60,000 nt of DNA from positions 1,559,501 through 1,619,500 of the forward strand of contig NC_088310.1 of the NCBI RefSeq assembly GCF_910592395.1, written 5' to 3'. How positions within the stretch are numbered: the stretch's first letter is position 1; each line of letters opens with the position of its first letter. The DNA comes from Lineus longissimus (Eukaryota > Nemertea > Pilidiophora > Heteronemertea > Lineidae). The notes under the pieces were generated by a model. That model was not told where the DNA came from. It made no database searches and was given only the letters and a program-made list of their open reading frames with translations. The translations under genes were made by a program, and so were the position numbers. This document shows, in pieces, positions 12,201 to 27,200 of this stretch.

Positions 12201-15200
12201 TTCCAACATACATAATTCCTTTGATACCACTGTTAAATGTCACATGATGATTCACTGTTTGCAAAGGCATTAGGGTATTCAGTAGATGCAAGAATTATTA
12301 ATCATTGTTAGAGGCAATCACCAAAGTACAACAAACAAAGCGGCAATATTGGAAAGTAAAAATGTACATGCAATGTGCTATATAAATGCAGCATCTCAGG
12401 TCTGTTGACATCACTTTCATTCAAATCTGAGCATAATCACCCATCTCAGACTCTAAATCCATTGCCCGCCAACGATCGTAGCCACCCATGAGTACACACC
12501 GCCTCCCTATTTACCATTATTTACTCCGACTAAAGCAAGCTACTATAACGATGGTCTATAGTACTATCAGTGTTGGTAGTATTGGCATCTTGACAGCAGC
12601 GTGATGTGTTCCATTGAAGACTAGCCAGGACTTGATGATAAGCACAAACTGGGCAAGGAATGCGCAGAAAGCACGTCAAGAAAAAAGAAATTTACATGTG
12701 GTAATAGGTTAATAATTTTACACATCTATTTCGTCCAAATGTACCAAAATATGAATAGACAGGAGTTTGTTGAAAATCCTGTCTTGTCGCGGTCCTATCT
12801 TGTGACAGGAACCTGCCAGTAACTGCTAGTGAGATCAAAAGGTGGGTAACTGTAAGACAGTGTAACCTCTTTGTGATTGAGTGGCCGGAGTATGTTGAAA
12901 ATCCCGTCTTGTCGCGGTCCTATCTTGTGACAGGAACCTGCCAGTAACTGCTAGTGAGATCAAAAGGTGGGTAACTGTAAGACAGTGTAACCTCTTTGTG
13001 ATTCAGTGGCCGGAGTATGTTGAAAATCCAGTCTTGTCCTTACCCCATCCTGCCACAGGAACCTGCCAGTAGCCACTAGTAAGGTCAAGGATTGTGAAGA
13101 CAGTCCCGTCAATCATTCCGGTCTCACAGGCTGTGACTGAGCATTCTCAGCATTTGAAAGTGAGATATAATAAGATCATTTACTACCTTCCTGTTGCTCA
13201 ATCCCTCAATGTATCATGACTGATGATGTACACATGTATTGACTGATGAGAAACATGTTAATTCAAGAACAAATTTGTTACAAATCTTTCTTCGTTGCGT
13301 GCCTGGATGCGATGGCTGATCGGCAGACTTGCGGTGAATCTTTACATTCACCTGCAGGATTCCAGTTTGTTTACTACGTTTATAGCAAGTACATTTGATC
13401 ATCAACCCTTTCCTAAGCACAAGCAACACAAGGATTACCAAGTGAGGCTGGCTTAAACCAACATATATTCTGTGAGTCTTCGAATCAACCCTGAGGTCAG
13501 TAGAATCATGTTTGCCTGATAGAGAGGGCAACTGGTAGGTACAATCCAGGGTCTCCAGTTTCCCCTTACATTATTCTGAATCACACGAAATAATATTGAA
13601 ACTGTTAAGATGCACAATTCTGATGTGAGTAGATCAATAAATGTATCTTAACCCTTGTCGCTAGTTCCCGAAGGGATCCGCTGGCATGATCTGTACCAGG
13701 CCTTCAGGCCAAACATGTGAGCAACTAGAATAAGTGTTGTGTGACTGTGTGCAACGGTGATAGGAATATAGGAATTTCCTTGCAATCAGGTGGCTCTCAT
13801 CAATAAAAATACCTGTTCATTGATCGCCCAGGCCGAGTAAACCAAGAGGAAGATGATAGAACAGACACAAACATACCTGAAAGAATATTACAAATGTTTT
13901 TTTTTTGTGCGAGGAACTGTTAGCATCAGTAGTGAATGCCCTCAATGGCTTCCTCACAGCCTGCTTTAAAATTAAAGTAGTCTACACTTCTGGTTCATCA
14001 ATTCAAAGATGTGTGGTTCAAAGTTGGCTGGGGGTCAAGCAATGGCAGTATCAAAATCCTCACCAAGACTGCAAACGATTCATTGGGTCAAATAGATCTA
14101 CATGTAAAATAACTTTATGAAGGATTAAACCAAATTTCATCGCAATGTTCCAATTGACAATCATGATTTCAAACTGTTCAGAGTAATTGGACCAAAGATG
14201 AATGGAAACTACTTGCATAACCATCAATACACAACACTTTCCTTCTTGAATGTCAAACCGGATAATTGCTACACTGCTACGAAGTACCTGAAGTGTCTTA
14301 GCACTTGGCGTGTGCGCGGCCATCTCCCAGGGGTCAAGTGATATATCTGGCCACATGGCAGACTTGTGCCTCCAATCTCCGCCTGATTGCTGCTATCAAC
14401 ATGTCACTGCTGGCAGTACACATGCTCTCCCACTCGCCTTTCATTAGCATTATCGAGAAGTCCCTTGTGATGTTAATTTTGCCTCCAATATGATACATGG
14501 TAGGCTACTCTCATCAAGCATGCTGGTCAGACCACAACTACAGCATGCATTATCTTCCAGTTGTTCAGGCACAGAACTGCCACACTACAAATTTCTACCG
14601 TCTTCTACTTCATAATTTCAACATTTTCAGCATTGGGGTAAAACCCTGCGAAGATAAAGACTATGTACGTCTTATCCCTGTGTGGAGAAGGGAGCTACAG
14701 GACTGCAAATGTCCTACTATTAGGACATACTACCTTCTGTTCTTCGGGACTCTGGCATGGTACATCATCCGTGGGTCTTGAAGATATGCAAGACAGACCA
14801 ATAACAGGTCAAGAGACGTTAGTCATGGCCCTCCAACTCCTGGACACTGGCATTTGCTACGGAATGTCCTGACTGCTAGTATTACGTACCTGACAGATGT
14901 TGGTTAGTCGGGACTGTTTGTCTAGCACTTGTTCCCCACTGCACTAGTCAATGACTGACTAATCACAACCTATCCATCACCCGACTAATTAATCTATGAA
15001 GCAAGGTTTATATGCTGCATACAATACTTTATAAGCTTATCAACTCATTCTCTTAGAAGCAATACAATAGGCAGCTTGCCGCATATGCTGGCATTTTATT
15101 CAGTCCAGTTCTATATCTAAGTTACTCGCCTTTTCACAAATCATCTGGAGACAAGACAACTGTTTCACCCGCACTACAAGACAGACAGAGAAAACAGACT

Positions 15201-18200
15201 TTCATATTTCAATTCAAAGAACAAATCGGGCAAACTAACTGAACCAAAGATGAACTGATTTCGCATTAATGAGATTTTGAAAACAACTTCTGCTAAATAT
15301 GATCTTAAATCAACATCTTCTGTCCGCGGGAGGGGTCAGAGAAGATCCTATTATGAAGCAAGTCAGCCGGCGGAGGCAATATGAACTTTAGCTGGGAGCG
15401 AATTAAGGAAATTTGATAAAAAGGCTAGGCATACATGACTGGATACCTATACCTTCGGCCTTGAAGCAACAAGTATACGTTTTGCACCGAGATGTCAGTA
15501 ACATTACCTAACAAAATACTACTAACTGACACCAAGCCAAATAGCTCAGAATCAGCCAGAAGTTACATGCCTGTTTGATTGAATTAACCAGTTACATAGA
15601 ATATCAATATTTCCGAACAAACATTTCTCCCAGAGGGCAGTCATAAGTAAACATGGTGGTAGAACAAAGTTGATAAAATGTATCTATCTACTGCAGGTTT
15701 TCTCATCGTGAAACTCATATGTTTGATCCATTAGCTCACCGACTTGCTCCAGTCGCATTTCCACATCCTTACATCGACTATTTATGGAGAGTTTAACCTA
15801 TCCCTGTCACCCCTGCAACTAAATACTTGTATAATCCCCCAAAGGACTAGGAAACAACTCCTAAACTATCAATATCATAACTATATGCTAATATGAACCA
15901 TAGCACACACGGGAGACAAGGACAGAAAGCAGTGCCAGGGGGTGAAGGGGCAAGTAAGGGTCAAACTATCAAAGAATTGTATCCTGATATTCATATTTAG
16001 AGGTGTGATATTAGAATGCTTTGACACAGACAGACAAATAAAAGATAAATACAGCACAATTTAATGTTTTTTCAATTAAAGGTCACGAGATGTGAAACTG
16101 ACAATAAAGTGTGATCTACCTGTCAAACATGGGTCATCCATGGTGCGGGGCATGACACAATACAGTGACACCTGTCCTACCCCCTAGGGCGAAGGGTCCT
16201 ACCCCCAACAACCATTGTCAAAGGGTAGTCAAGTGATGTTTGGAGTGTGTTCGTATCATTCTATTAGCCAGAGGAGCGTGAGGTATTAAGGTGATGTATT
16301 CTCTGTGTAAATACGCTGTGTGTCTCACTGATATCAAATTCGCTGAAAGTCCCAATGCATATACCGAGAAGGGAATTACTGCTGTTTACCCCTACAATCA
16401 GCATCAGGTCACAAAATTCCAAATGCCACTATTTTCATAGCTCTAAATTAATACAAAGCTTCAAATTAGTACCCAGCAAGACTTGCAAATATTACTATTA
16501 ACAAGGGTCAACTCAGTAAATGAATGCTTTAGACTGATCTGGCCCTTGGAGAAATAAAGGGTCAACATGTTCATCTTGTTATTGTTTTAATTAGTGTTGA
16601 TCAGATGGTGATATCTCAGCTGACGCTAATCCCTGAGGGTTCTAATTAAGGACCCTAATTAGTCCATGTGTTCATTGAAACAAAATCGCTGCTGTCATGA
16701 TCGGGTGACCAGGTCAGGTTGAGTAGGGAATAGGGGAATTATAGCATCTGTTTTAGAGGACTCGCCTTCTCTTTGAATGGTGCAGTGGATGCTACGTAGA
16801 TCACAGTTAGAAGGAATTCTCTCATGACCTTTGATACGCTTTGCATGACAGGCAATAAGGTCCCTGACCACCACCCCACACAGAATGGACCACTATCCCA
16901 ATCAAACCACACAAATGAAAAGAGCAACAGGGGTGGGCAATGTCCAGGCATCAATTGAAATACACCAATAGCCGAGTCAAAGGTAATTCTCCATCAATTC
17001 AGAAGATACTGCTGATATCAGATGTGACACGTATCTCTGTCATAGCCTCGGGTGGAGACGACACAGAGCATTTCCTGCCTGAAGAATGCTGGGATATCAA
17101 TGGAACAATAACGTGGCGACCATCTGAGCAAGTGGCAAACATCGCCCAATCACCATGGACAATGATGACCCAAATCCGCTATTGTCTCGCAACAACATCA
17201 ACCAAATATAACCGCCCAGCTGTTTGTAATGTAATTATCGATGGTCCTTCTGTCCTCTTCTCATTCTGGCGACTCCTAGTGTCTGCAGTTCAGGTGCCAC
17301 CTTCACAACATCACCCACCATCTTCTCCTGATTGGGAAAGTGTCCCTAATTAGCCAAGTATAATGAACTGTAGTCATCAACTTGAACAAGTTGAGTGATC
17401 ATTTGTACGATTAATCTCCTCAATGACGCCGGCATTGGTCAGTATCTAATGAACTAGAACTCCAGGTTGGAGAAATCACACCATGGATGAGGACAGAGTG
17501 ACCAGTGGTCATTACTCATGGGATAAGAACAAAATGTCAGGGTAGTCTGAGATGCAACTAAAACTGGCTGACTTCTGAAAATGTCATGATGATAGACTGG
17601 GACATGCTGATCGTCACATCTCAGAATTAGGGATTCTGCTTAGCAGCAAAGCGTAGATGAAGGGGCAGTGTTCTGGAAACATTCATAACTCTGAGGCAAG
17701 AATTTGCAGCAGGATATGCCAAGAGCAGGTCAGCCAGTCCCATTCCATAATGTCGACATCAGGTGGTGGTTCAAGTTCAAAGTCTAATGCAACAGGAAGC
17801 TGCACAATACACCTCAAAAGTATGACCAATGTGAAATCAAACTATCATCACCCTGTGTAAAGAGAACCCTTGCCTCATTAGCTTCCTGTCATTACTATTT
17901 CTCCTGAATGGTTCCTTCTATTGACTAAGTCCTCCAAGGCAGGTGATCCAACAGCCGTAAGCTTCTCTAATGAACATTTCGTGTTAACTTTTTATAATCT
18001 GATCAAGATCTGGAGTTCAAATGAGAAGACAGTAGCAGTAAATGGAACTTGAAAATGAAAAGACGAATGCTGCCACGATTTCCGTTAAGAAATTGATTGC
18101 GGCAAATTTGTCAAGCTACAGTTGAAAAAAAACTTCTCAAGTCCACCCCAGTAACACGACCATTCAACCTCGGTCCCATGAGTGGTCGTGTTACCGGGGT

Positions 18201-21200
18201 TCCACTGTATACCCATAATTCAATTAACTCCAAAACTTGCCTTCTTTTTGACTTGTAGTATTCTTTCAATGTTTGTTTTATTGATCTCTAATTAGAGGCA
18301 CTATGGGCTAAGTGCATCCCGCACCAGCTGACAGAGTTGTACATTTACTACGAACATTGATTTCCGATCATGACCTGAACAGCTGTGCTGGCGTCACTTG
18401 TTCATTGAAAGACGAAAACCTGCAGAATGAACAGATTGAGGATGCTCAGTGTGAAAAGCTAAAAAAAACTGAGTTGAAAATTGGAGCATTTGCAAATCAA
18501 TTGATGAATAAAAGAATACTGGGCTTACTTCATGCCTGGATCATTGTTTTTCCTCCTATCATCCCAACATCCAGAATTCCGAGCAGTTGCAGCATGATGA
18601 GGTCAACATTTCCTATCCCTCAAACCCAGCCATATGGGGCAAGGACCACAGCAGCACTCTGCTTCCTGATTCAACAATTAACTAGTCATTGAACGAGATG
18701 CTAAACTTAGCTCATCATCTAATGAAGACATAACAAGCCCATTAACAGTGTGAGTTTAATTGGTCTCAACACCCTGATATTAAGAGTTTATCATCTAATA
18801 GACAGCTCGTTGCTCTTTATATGAAGAGTTCAGACTTAAAACAAGTTGCATTTCTGGTCTGATGATCTTTAAATGCAGTCAGCTTATAAACAGTAATGAC
18901 CAAGGTGAAACGTTACATATTTTCTTGCTACTTAACCCATCAGGGCTGAATATTTACTACTATTGGGGTTGTTCTTCATCAGGGTTTGGCCTGAACGTTT
19001 CTGACATGAGACAAAATGAACTACCCTTCCAATCATTATATGATCAGAGCAAAGTAATCTCTACAGAGCAATGGCATCTGGGCCCCCAAGGTTCAGGCCA
19101 ATTGCTTCAGTTATCAGAAAAGTTATCAAACTATAACCATAAAGCAACGATAATGTGCAAGATCTGGTCCTGATGCTGAACAAACAAAGTGGGACCAGCA
19201 CTTGTACTACGCCGCCAAAAGATTAACTGAACAATAAAATGCTTTTAGATCATTTCATATCTTGAGGGTATCACCGCCATTTTTTGATGTGATTTGTAAA
19301 ATGATAGTAAAAAGAATGAATCATCTCGTTAGAAGTTATCTCTATCAACATTTACGCTGCAAGCATTTCTTGGCAACTTTTTACATTTTGGAAATGCCAA
19401 GTGGATTATAGTTTTAAAGCATCCTTATTAAGATCAAAGGGAGGCAGGGCGTGTTCCATCTGTTACAAGGACTGCAGTGGGGTCTCTCTTCTGCATTTGA
19501 TGACAACATCAAATTCTTACTGAAGTGGACGAGGACTATAGTCATCATGACAACCAGAAAGCACCATTGCATATCTGTCAGAAACATACACTTTGCATAC
19601 CTCTCCATCATGTAATTTTCATATCAGATTAGATTTTAGATACATTTATGATATTCATTGTGATATCAGTCCGTTATGAAACATCATACATCCATGTCCG
19701 GCTGCCACCAATAAAGCATTTACAGGTTCCACAATCGCAGCCAACAATCGTGACAATGAACAACAGATTAATCTGTTGATAATGTCTGATTGAATCTTAG
19801 TGATGTCACACAATGAAAGAGACAGGGTGGCAGTCAGCTGTTAACTTGTAGGCCTTGTATTGCCGAGTAAAGCTGCAGAGAGACAAGTTCAATGCACATG
19901 TCGTGTGCGTTCATAAATGCATCACCATCAATGCATTGACACATCAGCATGATACTTGTGCACTGGATTATTCCTGGTAAAGGAACAGAAGATACATTTT
20001 TCAAATCTGCATAGGCCAAGCTACGCTGCACAAGCATCACTTTTTAAAAGGAAAAGGAAAAATTACATTTTTGCACCAATGCAAGGAGAAGTGGACTGGA
20101 TGAAAACACAATAACATTGCGAGGGAAATGCAACCCTGGGAAACCCTCCACTATGTTGCTGATTTGAAAACATTCAAAATACGCAACTGGCATCTCTCAG
20201 AAAGATACAGTACAACTTTACTAGCATGCCTATCTTTTTATTTTGAATTCTGGAAACGATCAAGAAACAGCAACAAACACACTAAAGCAACTGCAAAGTA
20301 CAAATTCTCTACCTTGAAACGTGTTTCTCATCGGGACTGATAATGACGCCAATCAGAAGTGGCGTGCGTAAAATTGTAGTAAGCTGTAGTATTCCTTATT
20401 ACAGGTGTAAGAAGCATGAGGTGAAGTTGTTGATGGCTAATTTACTATCGATACAAACAACATTCTCATTCCTTGCCATTCATCTCCGATGGCTGACTGA
20501 TGGCAAAGTATCTTTTATTCAGTTTCTGCCAAGAAAGCAAGTTGTGTTACGACTGACTGATCCTACCTTAACCACCATTCTGTATCTAAAGCATTGACTC
20601 TCCGCTCAGTCTGTCCAACACAGCTTTAAAGTATAGAGTGTTATAACCAGTATCATTGCCATTGAGCATTTCATGCATAGCACTAGGGTTTATGTGTCAT
20701 TACTCTGAGATGATAAAGATTATGAAACATGACAGACCATTTATACCATATAAATGAACAAAGTGAAATTCGCAAAATAACGATTGTGAATCATAAATTT
20801 CTTGGGAACATCAAATATTCTGCTTTATGGGATTTGTATGTGTATGTTGGTTTGTGAGTACCACTTGTTCGGGATATCAAGATGGATTTCAATGGAATGC
20901 TATGTGGGCTGCTCAACATGGTACATCAATGGATCAAGTTTTAAAGGACACGGCCCTGCACCAGCAGCAGTCTTAGCTGGAAATGTCTGCAAGCCTTATA
21001 CCCCCGCTGTACTCCACAACAATTGATAGATGTTGTTCTAAGTATGCTCTCCAGGGGCAGATTAATCACGAAGCTATTGTTTTGATTAAAGTGTCATTGA
21101 GAACGTGCTTGGGAATGCTGTCACTGAGTGCAAGTATCATCGACATAAGTATGACGCAAGATGGCAACCATTTCAAAACCAATATGGCAACCACATTAAG

Positions 21201-24200
21201 ACAATCGTCTTGACAACTTGATCAACTAGCAACCTTATGAACAATTTCTCCAAACTCACTTAGACGGAGAGTCAGTTACAATTCTTACAACTGCAGTTGT
21301 ACGATATTGACATCTTGCCAGACACCCCACATGAGCTCCAATGGTTTTACCTCATTGATCATGACAAATATTGTGATTAGGTCCGAATGACATATGGATC
21401 TCGATAACTCGACCAACAAGATCTATTGTCCAGACATAACCAACCAGTTACTTGGACCCTGGATCCGTTTCCATGAATCGACAACTCAGGCAAGTCAGAA
21501 TCCAGACTGGTAAATCTGAAAGAAATGCAACAGAATTGGTGCATTCCTCGGTTGAGTTTGCACAATGATTTGCTGCAGAAATGTGTATGTCATGAAATGT
21601 TGATAAGGTGTAATGGCCGGAGGCAAAATGCGCAAAACTTCATTTACAGATTCAATGCAGTATATTACTAGAAACCTGCAGAAAAGTCAGTCATGATTTC
21701 CCATGCAGCCAATACTTCTTTTAAAGGTGTTTTTTTTTGTCTTGTTGGCTTCATCTTCTTGGGCAGTATGCAATAAAATGCAAATTGGCTCACTGTGGTA
21801 TAGACACCATTGGGAGATACAGGAAGTTGGATTCATGTGTTTCAAAACAGAACTTCTCAAATTTCAGTTACTGCGCAATTGCCAGAGAAAACTCTCATCA
21901 ACAGAGATCCCTAGGGCCAGTGTGGCGATGAATCCCCATCATTCCCCGCATTTTCAATTTACGACGACGCCTCATTGGCATTCAAAGGTAATTGTGATGA
22001 ATTAGACAAAATGAGTTTTATTTCAAATCCTGCAGAAATTCATCTAAAAACCTGGCACTATTCCCACGTTCATTTCAACCATTTTCTCCGATACTATACT
22101 GGCCAACTGCCAGTAGCGTGTATCGTGAAGCATTTTTTCTCTGATTGGCGTACGCTATTTTTACAAACCTAATAGACTTGGGCTATTGAGAGAAGTATTC
22201 AGCCAATGATATTATGATGCTGATTATTTTGTTGTGAAGTCTTATTTGATCTCAAGAACATGGATTCACCATTACATACAAGTGGAATATTTCGTTCCAA
22301 ATCTACCTTTGAAATAGATAAAGATGGCATGCTGACTCGAGGTTTCAGATTGAAAATGTGAACTTTACAAATACATTATTCCAAGATTTCAATGCCAATG
22401 GAATGTCATGAACATTTCCATCTGCTATGTTTCAAACTACATGCTGTACTAAACAGTTTGCATTCATCAAGTTCTTGGTCCAAAATACCTAGTCATAAGG
22501 CACCCTGCAAACAAAAGGTTTTTGTTGCAGATGAAAACAGTGTTGGTCTTAATTTAAACTCATACCACAAGAATATTCCATATTCATGTGCTTGCCTAGC
22601 ACTTCACACCACATGGTATAATCAGAATATAAAACTTAATGACATAATCAAATTCAACGCATTGCAACTCAAGTGTTGAAACTTCATCACATTTTTAGAT
22701 CAATTAATGAAATGCAACTTCAACCGAAATTAAAACAAATCCAATCTGAAACTAGTGAAATAATCCCCAAGTGTGCAAAGATTTCAAAAAGATGAGATAA
22801 TGCTAAGTAATGACGATCAAATATCCGTTTTTTGCAGCATCCTCCCAACTCCTTTAGCTCACTCTGTTCCCAGGCACGCGGCTGTGATTGGCTTGATAAA
22901 GCTGCATTTTTGCAGAACACTCAGCCGTAGTACAACTCCTTGTAATGGCTCACCACGCTGCTATGTCAATGGACGGAAAAAATCGCCGATCATCCAAGTT
23001 CTTTGGCCAATCAGAAGGCAAATGAGACAATTTATGCATTGCCAAGGAGCAGTTTGATGGAAGATGGGATACACACTGCAGGGCTAAAGGAATCAATTAA
23101 AGCTACCACAGCAAACATATTTTTCTCTGCAAAATGCAGCAGATGTCTCAACATTTCTCAAAGATGGTGTTCTTCTTCATGCAGAACTATCAGGGCAGTG
23201 GAAATTCTGTGAATGATGAAACTTTTTTTCCATCAGATTTGAAATATGTTTCAAATTCACTATTATGCAAAAGCAATCCTTTTTTGTTGCAGAACTGCAT
23301 TTCTTACAATCTTCTCATTTGCAATGCGCTTTAAGAATTGTCAATACTCTTGACCTTATCCAATACAATCTTGATACTGCTTTTCTGTTGCAAGAGAAAA
23401 TACTCATCACCTTCTGAACGAATATACAACTTGTCAGGCCAGACAAAAATTAGTTTTAACCACATTTCCAATGATATCGACTTCTATCTTTTCGAGTTAT
23501 TCATACTATTAGCTATGACAATATTGACGAGTCTAACAAATCGATCAGCACATGTTAGGTTAATATTCCTATTCACCTAGTCAATACTTGTCCCAGACAG
23601 CATTCAATGATGCAGATATTTCTTCCCCGCTTACGGGTCAATATGGCACATATCACATACTTCAGCAGCAGAAAAGGCCATGTTTTTTCCAAGAGGATTA
23701 TTTCTTGCTGAGAACTGATTGATCCTGTCATTACCTGGACTAATTAACAGCCTAATTAGCTTGATAATAAGATTATTTTACAACTCGCTTTGACGTTCTG
23801 TCACTTCAAAGTAATCAATGACGGACCACATTGGTGAAGACTGATGTAGGCATAACTTATTCTTAGCTACATTTGTAGGATATGTTTCCTGAAACCTGGA
23901 AAGCAAGATGTACTTTAAGGATTTCGTAAAACTTCTTTAGAATGTTCAACCACATCAGATCTGATCGTGATAAAGTTTGAATTATTTGTTTTATGAATCA
24001 AGGTGGCCAAGTTTGTGAGTGCAAGAAAAACTTCAACAAGACAAAGTGAAATATAACATGGAGCTAACGTGTACACCTGTGAAGGTAACACCCCTTAGCC
24101 TACTGACCCCTGGCTTCATGCTCCAGCCAAATGTGTGAGAAACATCTTGATTTTAGAAGCACCTTTAAAGGTGGAGTCCATCAAACTCATATTGAACATT

Positions 24201-27200
24201 TTCTCTTGTGTTTAAAGAAATGTTACTTGATTTCTGTGCAGTTATCATGGAATGCCACCAAATGAATCCAAAGATACCACCATCACCAGTGAAGGTTATG
24301 AAAGTGGTACATTTTCACTGTTGTGAAAGTCTCATGGCTTTTTAAAAAATTCAAAAAATCCTTCTCTACAGCAAACTCTACTTGCCAAATGCATTTTAAA
24401 CCTTGACTGGGTGGGTATAGGAGCAGGTTAGAGGTGTGATGAAAGATGTCTCCAGCTAGTTAAACCTGCTCACTGACAGCCAATGGCACAGCCAGCATGC
24501 TACCTTCAGCAACCACAACCAGATGCTAAAGTTGTTAGCAGGTGTACCTCACATTCCCAAACACCTAGCTAGCTAGGTTTTCGAATACGCTAACCAGTGA
24601 CTTTTTACATGAGTTGTAGAAAAACCTCCAGGAATTTTCCCCAGTGGTGTATAAAAACTTTGGTTTAATTATAAAATCTAGTGCAAGGTGCAGACAAGCT
24701 GTTGGAATTGAAAAGTTTAATCATGTCTTCTTTGATAACTACAGACAGATTCTCATAGTAAACACACCACAAGATCGTCAGACCTCACCTTGCTATTCAT
24801 TCTAGCTCATTTTGAACACATTTACAAATGTTGCTACATGTTTACTATACTTTTCATACAAAGTTTCAGAATAGTTTACAAAGCAAAAAATGCCACAAAT
24901 GTTTTTACAGCAAGACTTTGCTGAACTGCTTTACAAGACATTTGCTGTTGTGTAATTGGCAGTAGTTTTCAGCTTTTGAAGCTGTCTTTTAAGCTAAGAA
25001 AGAACAGGTTATGCTGAAGCTAGTATGGGGTGCAGCAACATGGTTTCTTCCCTATTTTCTTCATGCCCTTGTTGTAATAACCCTCCAACACTTCCAGCCA
25101 GATGAAGTAATAACGTTAGTAGTTAACGTACAATATCTGTTGTTACTTGCTGAGACATTTCATTTACTTCACGAAAAGCAATCTTTGAGACGAATAGGAA
25201 CACAAAACCAAGGCAAGCACTCTTCAACGTTGTATTTACCTACACATGGTTTTATCTTTCATTTATTTCACAGCGAGAATTAAGCGACTAAAGAAGATCT
25301 ATCCGCAATCATAAGTACTTTGCTGCGAATATCGTTGCTAAATTTATCCCTAAGATAGTCGAGTCTGACAAGAACATGATGTAAGTGTATGATGGGATCA
25401 ACACACTTACTACAGCACGTATTGCTTTAGGTGCAGAGTTGGAAACGTAGTAAACATAGTAACGAAGAGATACCGGCCCGACTTTGACGTATCGCCACTT
25501 GGAGCTCTTTTTAATCTGGAGGTAGCTAAATCCCAGCAGTGAACAGACGCGCAGCAATTTTATCTCAATGGTTCCTCGAGATAAGGTGGATATCACACCG
25601 CAATGGCATCTACACTATTCTGATTTCAATGAACTGCGTTCCTTTTGGACGTGATAACTCTGGCAAAGCATTGCGTTCCCACGCTCCAGAGAACTTCATC
25701 AGATCAGTCTTGATGTCATCTGTGTTCTTTGCTGATTACCAAGGCCATCTGACTATCTCCGTAAGATCATGACGATTGGGGACCCTGGACTGGTGTGAGA
25801 ACACCATGCGCTAGCTGGCACCTTTGAGCATCCTCCAGTCAAGATAGGCCTCAAGAGGTACCGATGAAATACAGATGGGATCTCTGTTAAGATTCAAAGA
25901 AAGGAATTCCTAATGATTATGAATATCGGTATGCAGGATACTGCAGTTGAAACTACAAAGTCAGACAACAAAACAAACTTAGTTTTTTACATAAAATGTA
26001 GCCTTTATTTTTTCACTTCGTGTGACTTGCATATGATACAGCATCTCTAATCTCTCTTCTCTCAGACTGAATGAGCCTGAGTACATATGACATACTCCAA
26101 AAGTCTCAATACCCTCTCAAGAACTGTGCATTTGTTCATGCAATTGATTGCAGGATATGCCGAGATACTACAGGAAATAGTGTACACTTACTACGCAACC
26201 TTTCATATCAGTACTAAATGATTTCAATATTGAAATCAAGACTGTCCCCTGCGAAATGAATTTTACCTCAGGTGGATTTTGTTGGAAATAGCTGGAATTT
26301 CCAGCTCTTGGCTGGAATAAGCTGACACTTTGAATTTAGAGAGTTTCATCGAAAAGTTATAGCTGGCAAAAGCTGACAAAAACTGGAACTTTATCCATGG
26401 GGTGGAAATTCTTGGCATTTTCTGGAACTTTACTTTTCGTAAAAGTTCCAGCGCTGGAAATCTCTGTCACTTTACTATGAGATTGTCAGAGCTGGAATTA
26501 GCTGGAAATTTCAAATTCGATGTTTCTGACAATTGTTGGAAAAAGCTGGCATTTGCTGGCATTATGCAAATTGCTATTATGTTATGCAATTCTATCATGT
26601 GGTCTTATCACCTGACCTATCCCATGATGCATTACACCTCAGACAGGAACCAGTAGGTTTGAATTTTCAAGTCAAACAAAGAAATCATGTGGGAGCTCTT
26701 CTTATTTCTTGATTCTTACCCCGAATTCGATATCAAGATATCCAAAGTTTACACAAATTGAATTGGAACACATAAGGATTCAAATGAATGCAAAAAGGGT
26801 AATCTGGACAGGCCTTGAGGTTGTTTTTTTAGCATATGAAGAAGCCTGAATCAGTGTATGTGCTATAAGCCTGTATTCAGTATCATTGTATGCATGATCG
26901 TAGACCCGGACGGTATCATAACTGTAAGATTTTGCATGGGAGATGTCCACAGCTCATGACTCATGTAAGTGATGGAGTCAATCAACAGTCGGCTTGCTCC
27001 ATCATTCTTTTCAAGGTCGTGCAGTGATGTTATTTGGACATCCATTTTGGACGTCAGTCCCCGTCTGTAACCCTGCCCTCCAGACATCAAAGTGACAGAG
27101 TGTGCTATGTGTGGTTAACATCATGTTGATGTCACGGTATCCAGTTAAAACGGCACCTCTTTTTTATTTGGCTCACCTTGTGAGCCTATGCGATGATGTG

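Noticed and set aside
12762-13110. CRISPR-like array
   Set aside because: The repeats are long, contiguous 125-bp tandem units without spacers, in an animal genome.
16940-17353. 137-codon open frame on the plus strand in intron 1
   Set aside because: Composition and sequence show no family features and there are no supporting splice or promoter signals.
18312-18692. 126-codon open frame on the plus strand in intron 1
   Set aside because: No recognisable domain; lies beside a hairpin repeat; most likely chance.
22059-25801. Matches to the Su(H)/CSL consensus YGTGRGAA (near 22059, 24134, 25676, 25794; also 38282 and 46106)
   Set aside because: An eight-base degenerate motif is expected about seven times in 60 kb; the count is not above chance, although the 25676/25794 pair is close together.
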